Of a stretch of DNA of 64,000 bases, positions 35,138 through 47,232 are shown piece after piece. Every line of letters begins with the position of its first letter. Within the stretch, counting starts at the first letter, position 1. This stretch comes from Oceanobacillus timonensis. GTDB taxonomy: Bacteria > Bacillota > Bacilli > Bacillales > Amphibacillaceae. Position numbers and translations under genes: made by a program. The stretch is from contig NZ_LT800497.1 of assembly GCF_900166635.1 (NCBI RefSeq), forward strand, positions 1,568,368-1,632,367, given 5' to 3'. The notes under the pieces were generated by a model, which made no database searches, was not told where the DNA came from, and was given only the letters and a program-made list of their open reading frames with translations.

Positions 35138-37381
35138 ATGGAGCAAACGCTTGAAGCGATGATAAATACATTAAATCCGGAGCAGCAAAAGGCTGTCCGG
35201 CATACAGAAGGTCCATTGTTAATTATGGCGGGTGCAGGAAGCGGAAAAACACGCGTATTGACACATCGAATTGCTTATTTAATGGGAGAGAAGGAAGTAT
35301 CTCCACGTAATATTCTAGCGATTACTTTTACCAATAAGGCAGCGAGAGAAATGAAAGAGCGTGTAGCGAAACTAGTCGGTCCGCAAGGGGAATATATGTG
35401 GGTTTCTACATTCCACTCGATGTGTGTCCGGATTTTACGCCGGGATATTGACCGGATTGGTTATTCCTCGAACTTCTCCATTTTAGACAGTGCCGACCAG
35501 TTATCAGTGGTGAAGCAAGTACTTAAAAATTTAAATATTGATCCCAAACAATTTGATCCCCGGGCGATGCTTGGCCAAATCAGTGGTGCCAAGAATGAAC
35601 TGATTACCGAAGATGCATTTGCCAAGAATGCCGGTAACTTCTACGAGCGCCAAGTAGCACAGGTCTATGAAAGCTATCAGAAGATGCTGCGGAAAAATCA
35701 ATCGTTGGATTTTGATGACCTGATTATGCAGACGATTCATTTGTTTGACCGTGTACCGGAAGTGTTGGAATACTACCAGAGACGATTTCAATATATTCAT
35801 GTGGACGAGTATCAAGATACTAACCATGCCCAGTACTTTCTGGTAAAGCAGCTTGCCAATAGATATCAAAACTTATGTGTTGTCGGTGATTCCGATCAGT
35901 CTATTTACCGTTGGCGCGGAGCGGATATTACCAATATCCTTTCCTTTGAAAAAGACTATCCTTCGGCGGAAACGGTGATGCTGGAGCAAAATTACCGTTC
36001 TACCAATTCTATTTTACAGGCTGCCAATAAAGTAATCGGCAATAATCCTGGAAGGAAACCGAAAAATCTTTGGACGGATAAAGATGACGGTGAAAAGATA
36101 ACCTATTATAAAGGCGCAACGGAGCAGGAAGAAGCTTTGTATGTTGCAGATACGATTCAGCAATTAATTGGTAACGATCGATACGAACCCAGCGATATTG
36201 CGATTCTATATCGTACCAATGCCCAATCCCGTGCGATAGAGGATACGTTTGTGAAATCGGGAATCAATTATCAAATGGTCGGCGGTACCCGTTTCTACGA
36301 CCGTAAAGAAATCAAGGATATGATTGCTTATTTACGGTTAATTGCTAATCCGGATGATGATATCAGCTTCCAGCGTGTGGTGAATCAACCGAAAAGAGGA
36401 ATTGGCAAAACATCGATGGATCGTTTGCAGGCATATGCGGCTACGCATGATATTTCTCTGTTTGATGTAGTGAAGGAAGTTGATTTCACGGGTGTTTCCA
36501 AAAAAGCGGCCAATGCATTAGCCGGATTTCTGGATCTTATCCAATCGCTTACAAAGCAATTGGAATTTTTAACAGCGACAGATATGGTGGAAGCAGTGCT
36601 CGAGCGGACAGGTTACGAGGAAATGTTGCGTAATGAGCGTTCCATCGAAGCGCAGTCCAGACTGGAAAACTTAGAAGAGTTTAAAACCGTTACTCAAGAA
36701 TTTGAAAAAGCAAATGAAGATAAATCATTGATTGCCTTCTTAACAGATTTGGCATTGATTGCAGATCTTGACCGTGTCGATGAAGAAGATCCTGATCAAT
36801 CGAAAAAAATCACGCTGATGACATTGCATGCGGCAAAAGGATTGGAGTTTCCGGTTGTTTTCTTAATCGGCTTGGAAGAAAACGTCTTTCCACACAGCCG
36901 TTCAATGATGGATGAGGAAGAGATGGAAGAAGAGCGCCGTCTCGCTTATGTCGGGATTACCAGAGCAGAAGAAGAACTTTATTTGACACACGCGCAAATG
37001 CGTACATTATATGGACGTACGAATATGAATCCGCTCAGCCGTTTTATCAATGAAATTCCTCCAGAATTAATGGAAGGAATGGAACCAGTTGAAAAAACAC
37101 CATTTGGCGGTAACAGCAGGAAAGAGAACAGCTTTGGATCATGGCAAAAACAGGAAGCCCCTCCGAAAAAACGAGCTGAAAAAATACAAGGTCCCAAACC
37201 CAGTGGTGCCGAATCAGAAGACTGGTCCGTTGGTGATAAAGCTATCCATAAAAAATGGGGAACGGGTACAGTTGTCAGGGTGCAGGGAGAAGGCGATAAG
37301 CTGGAATTAGATGTAGCATTTCCTGCACCGATCGGCATCAAGCGTCTGCTTGCACAATTTGCCCCAATAACAAAGGAGTAA
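35138..37381 (+). CDS. pcrA: ATP-dependent DNA helicase PcrA
   Basis: PcrA is the essential UvrD-type 3'-5' helicase for repair and plasmid replication. The 747 residues include Walker A AGAGSGKT near residue 33, DEYQDTN near 228, QNYRST near 290 and [16 protein letters not shown] near 570. The C-terminal ~90 residues hold a linker and a Tudor-like RNA-polymerase contact domain ([18 protein letters not shown]). GAGGAAGG precedes the ATG. Confidence 0.95.
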   Translation: MEQTLEAMINTLNPEQQKAVRHTEGPLLIMAGAGSGKTRVLTHRIAYLMGEKEVSPRNILAITFTNKAAREMKERVAKLVGPQGEYMWVSTFHSMCVRILRRDIDRIGYSSNFSILDSADQLSVVKQVLKNLNIDPKQFDPRAMLGQISGAKNELITEDAFAKNAGNFYERQVAQVYESYQKMLRKNQSLDFDDLIMQTIHLFDRVPEVLEYYQRRFQYIHVDEYQDTNHAQYFLVKQLANRYQNLCVVGDSDQSIYRWRGADITNILSFEKDYPSAETVMLEQNYRSTNSILQAANKVIGNNPGRKPKNLWTDKDDGEKITYYKGATEQEEALYVADTIQQLIGNDRYEPSDIAILYRTNAQSRAIEDTFVKSGINYQMVGGTRFYDRKEIKDMIAYLRLIANPDDDISFQRVVNQPKRGIGKTSMDRLQAYAATHDISLFDVVKEVDFTGVSKKAANALAGFLDLIQSLTKQLEFLTATDMVEAVLERTGYEEMLRNERSIEAQSRLENLEEFKTVTQEFEKANEDKSLIAFLTDLALIADLDRVDEEDPDQSKKITLMTLHAAKGLEFPVVFLIGLEENVFPHSRSMMDEEEMEEERRLAYVGITRAEEELYLTHAQMRTLYGRTNMNPLSRFINEIPPELMEGMEPVEKTPFGGNSRKENSFGSWQKQEAPPKKRAEKIQGPKPSGAESEDWSVGDKAIHKKWGTGTVVRVQGEGDKLELDVAFPAPIGIKRLLAQFAPITKE

Positions 37382-39397
<2,016 letters not shown>

Positions 39398-39403
39398 TTC
39401 GCT

Positions 39404-40516
39404 TTGAAAAAATGGATACTATCCATTGCAGTAATCGCACTGTTTTTAAGTGGATGTATGCAGCAGACATCTAATGATGATGAGGTTGTCCAGGAAGAAA
39501 CCAGCCAGGAAGAAGCCTCTATTGTGCCAACTAATAGACTTTCCGGGGAAAATTATCGTATGATTTTACCATATCAGCCAAGTGAAGCCAGAGGTGTTAT
39601 TACGAACCAGGTAGCTAACCGTGTTGATATTGACGAAATGGAAGAAGGGCTCCGTCGGCTGTCAATGGATGTATATGACCCGGAAGATTATTACTTTCAG
39701 GAAGGGCAGTATTTCGATAGTGACCGTATCTATAGTTGGATTGATGAATTGAATCCGGAAGTGGATAAAGGGTCGGATGAAGAAACGTTCCGGGAAAATC
39801 CGCGTTACTTATCGCATATTTTAGAACAAAACTATTTAACACAGACGGAAGAAGATAATGTTCATTTAGAGGGAATTTCCATCGGGTTGGCAATGAAATC
39901 TGTGTACCAATTCCAGACAGATACCGGGGAACCTTATGAATATGAAGAGATATCAGAAAGTGATATGATGAATCAGGCAACAGAGATTGCAGAGGATATT
40001 GTAAACGATATTCGTGAAAATGATGAAGAATTAAGTGATATCCCGATTATGATTGGTGTATATCGGGAGGAAGAAGAATCTTCCCCTGTACCGGGAAATT
40101 TTGTAGCTAAGACAACTGTCGATGGAGGCAGCAGTTCTGTCGGCGACTGGGAAGATGTTGAGGAAGAAAATATTCTATTCCCTTCTGATGAAGGAGAAGA
40201 TAAATATTATGATGATCAGGAGCTTGTTACCAATTTTGCAAATGAAATCAGTGATTTCTTCCCTAACTATGTCGGTATGGTAGGAGAAGGTTTCTATGTA
40301 GATGAGGAGCTGCAAAAACTACGTATGGATATACCGATCGAGTTCTACGGAAAAGGAGAAGTTATCGGATTTACCCAATATGTTTATGGGCTTATCGAGG
40401 AAATGTTCCCGAATTATTATGATATCGAAGTAAATATAAATTCCAGTCAAAAAAGTGAAAGCCTGCTTTACCGAAATGCGGGTGAAGATGAAATCCAGAT
40501 TCATGTGTATGATTAA
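39404..40516 (+). CDS. CamS-family sex-pheromone-type lipoprotein (YerH)
   Basis: The protein has 370 residues with a lipoprotein signal and a lipobox LSGC (Cys18), an acidic linker, then the CamS domain. In other Firmicutes the cleaved signal peptide of such proteins can be a pheromone; here the signal peptide is ordinary. The order ligA-camS matches B. subtilis ligA-yerH. A strong terminator follows. The start is TTG, preceded by GGAGAGGAG. Confidence 0.85.
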   Translation: MKKWILSIAVIALFLSGCMQQTSNDDEVVQEETSQEEASIVPTNRLSGENYRMILPYQPSEARGVITNQVANRVDIDEMEEGLRRLSMDVYDPEDYYFQEGQYFDSDRIYSWIDELNPEVDKGSDEETFRENPRYLSHILEQNYLTQTEEDNVHLEGISIGLAMKSVYQFQTDTGEPYEYEEISESDMMNQATEIAEDIVNDIRENDEELSDIPIMIGVYREEEESSPVPGNFVAKTTVDGGSSSVGDWEDVEEENILFPSDEGEDKYYDDQELVTNFANEISDFFPNYVGMVGEGFYVDEELQKLRMDIPIEFYGKGEVIGFTQYVYGLIEEMFPNYYDIEVNINSSQKSESLLYRNAGEDEIQIHVYD

Positions 40517-40523
40517 AAGGGTA

Positions 40524-40580
40524 GAAAATTTACTGTCCGTAACTGCTTTGTCAGTTATAGGCAGTAAATTTTCTTTTTTT
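40524..40580 (+). terminator. Terminator after the CamS gene
   Basis: GAAAATTTACTG (40524-40535) pairs with CAGTAAATTTTC (40562-40573), followed by a T-run. Confidence 0.85.
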
Positions 40581-40612
40581 AAGAAAATTTTTCAATGGAG
40601 TTAGAACTCATT

Positions 40613-40649
40613 ATCGTTTCATCTGGCTATTTTCCCAAATTGAAACGAT
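40613..40649. repeat. Inverted repeat upstream of the RRNPP-type regulator
   Basis: ATCGTTTCA (40613-40621) and TGAAACGAT (40641-40649) are perfect 9-base arms 19 bases apart. The right arm covers a possible -35 TTGAAA, with TACAAT at 40661-40666. It could be an operator. Confidence 0.4.
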
Positions 40650-40854
40650 GCAGATTATGGTACAATGAATGTATCATATCGGAGTCCATATACTATATAA
40701 ATTGAATGAAAGGAGTTGTCAATACTACGAGTATCAAGATGTGCTGAATGAAAAGGAGAGGCATTTTTTCAATCGATATTCCGTTTCTTGAATTGTAAGT
40801 GCTTTCCAGAACCTTTTGACCTATTTTCCTTGTTAAAGAAAATAAGGGGGATGT

Positions 40855-40932
40855 ATGGAAAGGACAAGCATATACAAGTTTGTCTGTGCAAGGAAAAAAG
40901 AGGATGGATACTTAATTCGTGATAAAGATTAA
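40855..40932 (+). CDS. Possible 25-residue peptide upstream of the regulator
   Basis: An ATG at 40855 four bases after GGGGG opens 25 codons of basic sequence (begins MERTSIYKF). It has no clear signal peptide, so a secreted quorum peptide is not well supported. It may equally be chance. Confidence 0.2.
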   Translation: MERTSIYKFVCARKKEDGYLIRDKD

Positions 40933-40954
40933 GAAGAATGGGGAGAAAGTTAAC

Positions 40955-42223
40955 ATGATAGCAATTGGAACGTATATTAAAATACAACGTATGAAGCAGA
41001 AAATGACTTTAGGAGAGCTATCAGAAGGAATTGTCTCTTTATCCTATTTATCTAAAATTGAGAATCAGAAAACAGAACCGAATGAAGATATTATAAAAAA
41101 GCTGTGCAACAGACTCTGTGTTACCACGGATCAGCATCAAGATGAAGCAATTGGGCAACTATGTCAGAGCTGGTATGAGTTATTGGATGAAAGCAGCAGT
41201 GAACAGGAAATGGAAGCAGGTTATAGCGAAATTCAGGAATTAATGGATAAAAACTATTCCAACCATCTTGTTATGTTTGAAATCCATAAAATAAAGTATT
41301 TTTCATTGATGAACAGAAAGGATTTAGCTGCTAGCCAAATTACGCATTTAAAAGAGACGATGGATACTTTCAGTTTGGAAGAACAGTATTTTTGGTATTT
41401 ATTTAACGGACGTTACAGTTTTTTTGTGCAGAATTATTATCATTCCATGTACCAATATAAAAAAGCAGAAAATATTACAGAAAGTTACCGTTTGAGTGAA
41501 AAAATCGAAGCGGATTTAAAGTATTATATGTCCATGACACACTCTAAGTTAAGAAATTCTCTGGAAGCTATTGAGTATGCTCAGGAAGCTTTGAAAATGT
41601 ATATGAAACAATATAATTTTCTGCGCTGTGCACGGGCACATAATATTTTAGGAATTTGCTATTGTCATATTAAATTATATAAAAAAGCCGCTGAAAATTT
41701 CACGCTTGGATTAAAATTGGCAGAAACTGTCCATGATAAAACGGTGATTCAAACCATTCATCAGAATCTTGGTTATCTGTATGCTTCCAAAGGCGATTCA
41801 ACAAAAGCAATTGCCTATTATAAAATCGTATTGAACAGCTCCGATGTCCCTTCTGGCAATAAAATGGAAGTAACTGCGCTGCTTGTGCGCGAATATTATC
41901 ATGCGAATTATTATGATGAAGCAGAAGAGTATATTAATTATGGATTGAAACAATTCTATGATTTAACGGATAAGCAACCGTATATCGTATATAAGTATAT
42001 TTTACGCAGCTATTATTATTTACTGGATGAAAAGTTTCATCATTTTGAACAACTATTAATTGATAATCTATTGCCATTATTAAAGAAGCAAAAAGACTAT
42101 GGGAATTATATTCTCTATTCTGAACTGTTGGCAAAGCATTATGAAAGCAACAGCAACTATAAAGATGCTGTACAATATTATCGGGAAGCAAGTCAAACGT
42201 ATAAACATATTGCCCATCTTTGA
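40955..42223 (+). CDS. RRNPP-type regulator: helix-turn-helix with TPR repeats
   Basis: The 422-residue protein has a short N-terminal XRE-type helix-turn-helix (about 5-60, with LGELSEGIVSLSYLSKIENQK) and then repeated TPR helices rich in Tyr and Leu up to the end. This layout is that of PlcR/NprR/AimR-like peptide-sensing regulators. The ATG at 40955 follows GGGGAGAAAG; the frame extends 12 codons upstream. No downstream peptide gene is present, because a terminator follows within 20 bases. The ligand and targets are unknown. Confidence 0.75.
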   Translation: MIAIGTYIKIQRMKQKMTLGELSEGIVSLSYLSKIENQKTEPNEDIIKKLCNRLCVTTDQHQDEAIGQLCQSWYELLDESSSEQEMEAGYSEIQELMDKNYSNHLVMFEIHKIKYFSLMNRKDLAASQITHLKETMDTFSLEEQYFWYLFNGRYSFFVQNYYHSMYQYKKAENITESYRLSEKIEADLKYYMSMTHSKLRNSLEAIEYAQEALKMYMKQYNFLRCARAHNILGICYCHIKLYKKAAENFTLGLKLAETVHDKTVIQTIHQNLGYLYASKGDSTKAIAYYKIVLNSSDVPSGNKMEVTALLVREYYHANYYDEAEEYINYGLKQFYDLTDKQPYIVYKYILRSYYYLLDEKFHHFEQLLIDNLLPLLKKQKDYGNYILYSELLAKHYESNSNYKDAVQYYREASQTYKHIAHL

Positions 42224-42240
42224 TATTTTTTCGCGTTTAA

Positions 42241-42294
42241 AACCAAGTTATTCTATAATATTAATTGTAAATTATAGAATAGCTTGGTTTTTTT
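42241..42294 (+). terminator. Terminator after the RRNPP-type gene
   Basis: A 19-bp stem with one G-U pair links 42241-42259 to 42271-42289, followed by T's. Confidence 0.85.
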
Positions 42295-42355
42295 GGAGAA
42301 AAAGAAAGAATAACGTTTTGCCTGAATAAATTCTTATTCAGGAACAGCCATGTCC

Positions 42356-42492
42356 AGCTCCAAGCGCCAAAAACTAGGAGACTTCCCGTCCTGCCCTACG
42401 ATAAGTCATCATCGGTTCGTCACCTCACCGTGATTCCTTTATCTCAGTTACGCCGCTCCAGTCTCTACGTTTTTAAACGGGCGCTTTCCGCT
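42356..42492. repeat. MITE-like intergenic repeat
   Basis: This GC-richer 137-base block has imperfect terminal inverted repeats: AGCTCCAAGCGCC at 42356-42368 and GGGCGCTTTCCGCT at 42479-42492. The interior includes CCTACGATAAGTCATCATCG and TTTATCTCAGTTACGCCGCT. I recall very similar blocks scattered between genes in Bacillaceae, but only one copy lies in this window. It separates the regulator from gatC. Confidence 0.55.
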
Positions 42493-42731
42493 TTTCGTTC
42501 GTATGCAGAGTGATAAACTTGCCTTGTATCCGTTTATTTTGCTATTATCATTATGCGACGGTTTTAATAGGATGAATATTGTCAGCAATATTCATATCAA
42601 ACAGGACTCAAAAATGGTATAATATTATTTTGATGAGTGTATAAATGGAGCAATAAAACCCATGCTGGAATATAAGTGCTATTGCGGTAGCATATTATAA
42701 AAATCAATAAAATGTTTTGGAGGGTAAAGAG

Positions 42732-43034
42732 ATGGCAGAGATTTCAAAAGAGCAAGTAAAGCATGTAGCTAATCTTGCACGCTTGGAATTTGATGATGCA
42801 GAAGTGGAGCAAATGGCCAGCGAGCTGAGTGCGATCATTGAATATGCGGAGCAGTTGAATGAATTAGATACAGAAAACGTAAAACCAACGACACACGTAT
42901 TGGATTTAAAAAATGTGATGCGCAAAGATGAGCCTAAAAAATGGATTACACAGGAAGAAGCATTAAAGAATGCGCCAGATCAAAAAGATGGACAAATCCG
43001 TGTGCCATCCATTTTAGCAAATAGTGAAGAATAA
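42732..43034 (+). CDS. gatC: Asp-tRNA(Asn)/Glu-tRNA(Gln) amidotransferase subunit C
   Basis: GatC is the belt subunit that holds GatA and GatB. I use the ATG at 42732, nine bases after GGAGG, giving 100 residues, which is normal. [12 protein letters not shown] at the start and the LRxDxP-like MRKDEPKK segment near residue 62 are family features. It is followed by gatA after 17 bases. Confidence 0.93.
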   Translation: MAEISKEQVKHVANLARLEFDDAEVEQMASELSAIIEYAEQLNELDTENVKPTTHVLDLKNVMRKDEPKKWITQEEALKNAPDQKDGQIRVPSILANSEE

Positions 43035-43051
43035 AGGAGGGTATAAGGTTC

Positions 43052-44518
43052 ATGTCTTTATTTGATTATACAATCAAAGAATTAGAAGCAAAATTACATA
43101 ATCAGGAGATTACTGTAGTAGATTTAGTCAAAGAATCTTATCGGCAAATTAAAGAAGTAGACGGAGATGTACATGCATTCCTGACACTTGATGAAGAAAA
43201 AGCATTGGAAAAAGCAAAAGAGCTGGACAAGCTTGAAGATAAATCCGGTGTCTTATTTGGTATTCCAGCAGGTATTAAAGATAATATTGTCACAAAAGAA
43301 CTTCGGACGACTTGTGCAAGTAAACTTTTGGATAATTTTAATGATCCATTATACGATGCAACAGTGGTTGAAAAATTACACGCAGAAAATCCGGTTGCTG
43401 TCGGTAAACTAAACATGGATGAATTTGCAATGGGATCTTCCAATGAAAATTCCGGCTATGTACCGACTCGTAATCCGTGGAATACCGATCACGTTCCTGG
43501 CGGTTCCAGCGGCGGATCAGCTGCAGCAGTAGCAGCAGGAGAAGTGTTGTTCTCTTTAGGTTCTGATACAGGTGGATCGATTCGGCAGCCGGCAGCATTC
43601 TGTGGAGTCGTCGGTATGAAACCTACGTATGGTCGTGTATCCCGTTTCGGCCTTGTTGCGTTTGCTTCTTCCTTAGACCAGATTGGACCTTTAACTCGCA
43701 CGGTAGAAGATAATGCGCGTGTACTGGAAGTTATTGCAGGTCATGATAAAATGGACTCTACCAGCGCAGATGTAGAAGTTCCAGCATACACAGAGGCATT
43801 AACAGGCGATGTGAAAGGCTTAAAAATTGCTGTTCCGAAAGAATACTTAGCAGAAGGTGTTTCAGAAGAAGTAAAAAATGCGGTGATGGAAGCATTAAAA
43901 GTCTATGAAAATCTGGGCGCAACGTGGGAAGAAGTGTCTTTACCACATTCGAAATATGCCCTTTCAACGTATTACTTGCTTTCTTCTTCGGAGGCTTCCG
44001 CAAACTTAGCACGCTTTGATGGGTTACGTTATGGTGTCCGGTCAGAGAATGCCGAAAACATGCTGGATATGTTCGTGAAATCCCGCAGTGAAGGATTTGG
44101 TAACGAAGTGAAGCGTCGTATTATGCTTGGAACCTTTGCACTTAGTTCCGGTTACTATGATGCATACTATAAAAAAGCACAAAAAGTACGTACATTAATA
44201 AAAAATGACTTTGATAATATTTTGAAAGAATATGATGTGATTGTCGGGCCGACAGCACCAACACCAGCCTTTAAAGTGGGCGAAAAAACAAGTGATCCAC
44301 TGACGATGTACGTCAATGATATCATGACGATTCCAGTTAACTTAGCAGGTGTTCCTGGTATTTCTATTCCTTGCGGATTCTCCGAGGAAGGATTGCCAAT
44401 CGGTTTGCAAGTTATTGGGAATTATTTTGATGAGAGCACCGTATATCGTGCTGCTCATGCATTTGAACAAGCAACGGAACACCATACAAAACGACCTCAA
44501 CTGGGAGGTGCCAAGTAA
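43052..44518 (+). CDS. gatA: Asp-tRNA(Asn)/Glu-tRNA(Gln) amidotransferase subunit A
   Basis: GatA is the glutaminase of the complex. The 488-residue amidase-signature protein shows the catalytic Lys in GIPAGIKDN near residue 78, and the Ser-cisSer-Ser part in [15 protein letters not shown] near 150-165 and [12 protein letters not shown] near 173. AAGGAGG precedes the ATG. Its last base is the first base of gatB. Confidence 0.95.
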   Translation: MSLFDYTIKELEAKLHNQEITVVDLVKESYRQIKEVDGDVHAFLTLDEEKALEKAKELDKLEDKSGVLFGIPAGIKDNIVTKELRTTCASKLLDNFNDPLYDATVVEKLHAENPVAVGKLNMDEFAMGSSNENSGYVPTRNPWNTDHVPGGSSGGSAAAVAAGEVLFSLGSDTGGSIRQPAAFCGVVGMKPTYGRVSRFGLVAFASSLDQIGPLTRTVEDNARVLEVIAGHDKMDSTSADVEVPAYTEALTGDVKGLKIAVPKEYLAEGVSEEVKNAVMEALKVYENLGATWEEVSLPHSKYALSTYYLLSSSEASANLARFDGLRYGVRSENAENMLDMFVKSRSEGFGNEVKRRIMLGTFALSSGYYDAYYKKAQKVRTLIKNDFDNILKEYDVIVGPTAPTPAFKVGEKTSDPLTMYVNDIMTIPVNLAGVPGISIPCGFSEEGLPIGLQVIGNYFDESTVYRAAHAFEQATEHHTKRPQLGGAK

Positions 44519-45948
44519 TGAATTTCGAAACAATTATTGGACTTGAGGTACACGTAGAGTTAAAAACACAATCAAAAATCTTCAGCCCGGGCACAAACGA
44601 ATTCGGCTCTGCACCAAATACAAATGTGAATCCGATTGACTTAGGATACCCGGGAACGCTGCCTGTTTTAAACGAAGAGGCGGTTAACTTTGCTATGAAA
44701 GCAGCATTGGCATTAAATTGTGAAATAGCAACCGATACAAAATTTGACCGTAAAAACTACTTTTATCCGGATAATCCGAAAGCTTATCAAATCTCACAAT
44801 TTGACCAGCCAATTGGGGAACATGGCTGGATTGAAATTGAAGTAAATGGCCAGAAGAAAAAAATTGGCATCACCCGTCTGCATTTGGAAGAGGATGCCGG
44901 AAAATTGACACACGGGGAAGATGGTTATTCGTATGTCGATTACAATCGTCAGGGAACACCGTTGATTGAAATTGTATCCGAGCCGGATATGCGTTCTCCG
45001 GAAGAAGCTTATGCATACTTAGAGAAGCTGAAAAATATTATTCAATATACAGGTGTATCAGATGTGAAAATGCAGGAAGGGTCTCTGCGTTGTGATGCTA
45101 ATATCTCGCTTCGTCCAATTGGACAGGAGGAATTTGGTACCAAAGCAGAATTGAAAAACTTAAACTCTTTCTCTTTTGTGCAAAAAGGATTGGAATTTGA
45201 GGAAAAACGTCAGGAAAAAGAATTACTGACCGGCGGAGAGATTTTACAGGAAACACGCCGCTATGATGAAAAAACCAAAGAAACGATTCTAATGCGTGTT
45301 AAAGAAGGTTCGGATGACTATCGTTATTTCCCGGAACCTGATCTTGTGCCGCTATATATTGATGAGGCTTGGAAAGAACGTATCCGCAGTGAAATTCCGG
45401 AACTTCCTGATGCAAGAAGAGAACGTTATGTGAATGAATTAGGTCTGTCGGAATATGATGCAAATGTATTAACGGCATCCAAGCAGATGTCCGATTTCTT
45501 TGAAGAAGCAGTAGAACAAGGAGCCGATATGAAGCAGGTGTCCAACTGGTTAATGGGAGAAGTTTCTGCTTACATGAATAAAAACTATAAAGAAGTAGAA
45601 GAATTGGCCATTACACCAGTCGCCTTGGCAAAAATGATTCAACTGATTGATGATGGCACGATTTCATCTAAAATTGCGAAGAAAGTATTTGCAGAACTGG
45701 TTGAAAACGGCGGTGACCCGGAAAAAATTGTCGAAGAAAAAGGCCTGGTGCAAATCTCTGATCCAGAGCAATTAAAGCCGGTTATCAATGATATTCTCGA
45801 TCAAAATGAACAATCTATCATTGATTTCAAAGATGGCAAGAAAAAAGCAAAAGGCTTCCTTGTCGGACAAATTATGAAAGCAACAAAAGGACAGGCGAAC
45901 CCGCAGCTTGTAAACGAAATTCTGGCAGCGGAGCTTGAAAAGAGATAA
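44518..45948 (+). CDS. gatB: Asp-tRNA(Asn)/Glu-tRNA(Gln) amidotransferase subunit B
   Basis: GatB activates the mischarged tRNA with ATP. The 476-residue protein opens with [14 protein letters not shown], has the metal and kinase-like motifs [19 protein letters not shown] near 76-95 and [12 protein letters not shown] near 195, and a C-terminal YqeY-like tRNA-binding tail. It ends the gatCAB operon. Confidence 0.95.
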   Translation: MNFETIIGLEVHVELKTQSKIFSPGTNEFGSAPNTNVNPIDLGYPGTLPVLNEEAVNFAMKAALALNCEIATDTKFDRKNYFYPDNPKAYQISQFDQPIGEHGWIEIEVNGQKKKIGITRLHLEEDAGKLTHGEDGYSYVDYNRQGTPLIEIVSEPDMRSPEEAYAYLEKLKNIIQYTGVSDVKMQEGSLRCDANISLRPIGQEEFGTKAELKNLNSFSFVQKGLEFEEKRQEKELLTGGEILQETRRYDEKTKETILMRVKEGSDDYRYFPEPDLVPLYIDEAWKERIRSEIPELPDARRERYVNELGLSEYDANVLTASKQMSDFFEEAVEQGADMKQVSNWLMGEVSAYMNKNYKEVEELAITPVALAKMIQLIDDGTISSKIAKKVFAELVENGGDPEKIVEEKGLVQISDPEQLKPVINDILDQNEQSIIDFKDGKKKAKGFLVGQIMKATKGQANPQLVNEILAAELEKR

Positions 45949-45992
45949 GTCCACAGAATAGCACCAAGATAAAAAGAATAAAGCAAACGAGC

Positions 45993-46022
45993 AGGCTGCC
46001 GCATGATGTGATGTGGCAGCCT
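45993..46022 (+). terminator. Hairpin after gatB
   Basis: AGGCTGCCGCAT (45993-46004) pairs with ATGTGGCAGCCT (46011-46022). No T-run follows, so efficiency is doubtful. Confidence 0.5.
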
Positions 46023-46170
46023 CTCAAATGGGTAAGAAAGTTACATTTTGTCGAAGTTTGTTATTTTTCTGTTCATTTTGCTTTTCAAATATATAAAAAA
46101 AGTCTATGATATGGACTAGGTGAGTTTAATTTATAGGACGTATATAACTTCCATACAGGGAGGAAAGAAC

Positions 46171-47085
46171 ATGAAAAAGGCCCGAATCATTTATAACCCT
46201 ACTTCGGGACGTGAAGCAGTCAAAAAAGAATTACCAAATATCTTAGAAAAGCTGGAAACAGCCGGTTATGAGACTTCAGCGCATGCGACAACATGTGAGG
46301 GGGATGCTATCGACGCAGCAAAAACTGCAGTAGAGAGAGGCTATGACCTCATTGTTGCTGCTGGCGGCGATGGTACGATAAATGAGGTTGTTCATGGTGT
46401 AGCAGAACAAGAGCATCGACCAAAGTTAGCGATATTACCTGCTGGAACAACAAATGATTTTTCCAGAGCACTCCATATCCCTAAGGATATTGGTAAGGCT
46501 ACAGACATTATTTTGGAAGGCAATTCGATGAAATTAGATATCGGAAAAGCCAATGAGCATTACTTTATCAATATTGCCGGCGGAGGAAAACTGACGGAAT
46601 TAACATATGATGTCCCAAGCAAATTAAAAACCATGTTAGGTCAATTAGCATATTATATGAAAGGCATTGAGATGCTGCCTTCTTTGAAACCAGCCCACGT
46701 TAAAATTGAGTACGATGAGCATGTTCTGGAAGAGGATATCATGCTTTTTCTAATCTCTAATACGAATTCCGTCGGCGGTTTTGAAAAGCTGGCTCCCGAT
46801 GCACGTTTAAATGATGGGTACTTTGATGTTCTCATCTTAAAGAAAACCAATCTTGCTGAATTTATTCAAATTGCATCACTTGCCCTTCGAGGGGAACACT
46901 TAAAAAGTAAAAACATTATCTATACACAAGCAAAGCGTATTAAAGTGACAAATGAGGATAAAATGCAGTTGAACATTGATGGCGAATACGGCGGTATGCT
47001 GCCAGGAGAATTTATCAATCTTCAGGAACATATTGAATTTATGGTTCCCGCTGAGTTTATCGAGCATCAAGAAGATTTGGAATAA
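46171..47085 (+). CDS. dgkB: Diacylglycerol kinase
   Basis: DgkB phosphorylates diacylglycerol from lipoteichoic acid synthesis back into phospholipid precursors. The 304-residue protein has the catalytic-fold GGDGTINEV motif near residue 67 and the PAGTTNDFSRAL motif near residue 91, and a C-terminal NLDGE-like region (LNIDGEYGG). I use the ATG at 46171 after AGGGAGG. B. subtilis dgkB also lies near gatB and the rlmCD gene. Confidence 0.92.
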   Translation: MKKARIIYNPTSGREAVKKELPNILEKLETAGYETSAHATTCEGDAIDAAKTAVERGYDLIVAAGGDGTINEVVHGVAEQEHRPKLAILPAGTTNDFSRALHIPKDIGKATDIILEGNSMKLDIGKANEHYFINIAGGGKLTELTYDVPSKLKTMLGQLAYYMKGIEMLPSLKPAHVKIEYDEHVLEEDIMLFLISNTNSVGGFEKLAPDARLNDGYFDVLILKKTNLAEFIQIASLALRGEHLKSKNIIYTQAKRIKVTNEDKMQLNIDGEYGGMLPGEFINLQEHIEFMVPAEFIEHQEDLE

Positions 47086-47091
47086 GGATGA

Positions 47092-47127
47092 GAGTCTCTA
47101 AACAGGATTTGTTTAGAGGCTTTTTTC
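47092..47127 (+). terminator. Terminator after dgkB
   Basis: GTCTCTAAAC pairs with GTTTAGAGGC around a short loop, followed by a T-run. Confidence 0.75.
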
Positions 47128-47232
47128 TTTTGAGAATGAACGGACCGGTAAAGGAGTATTGTTTTCGATTTTTACACCCTTATGATAAAATAAGGTATTA
47201 AAATCGATTACGGAAATAGAGGAAGATGTAAA

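Noticed and set aside
40716..40800. Two very short peptides of 11 and 16 codons before the RRNPP-type gene
   Set aside because: They lack convincing ribosome sites or signal sequences; only the 25-codon frame at 40855 was kept, with low confidence.
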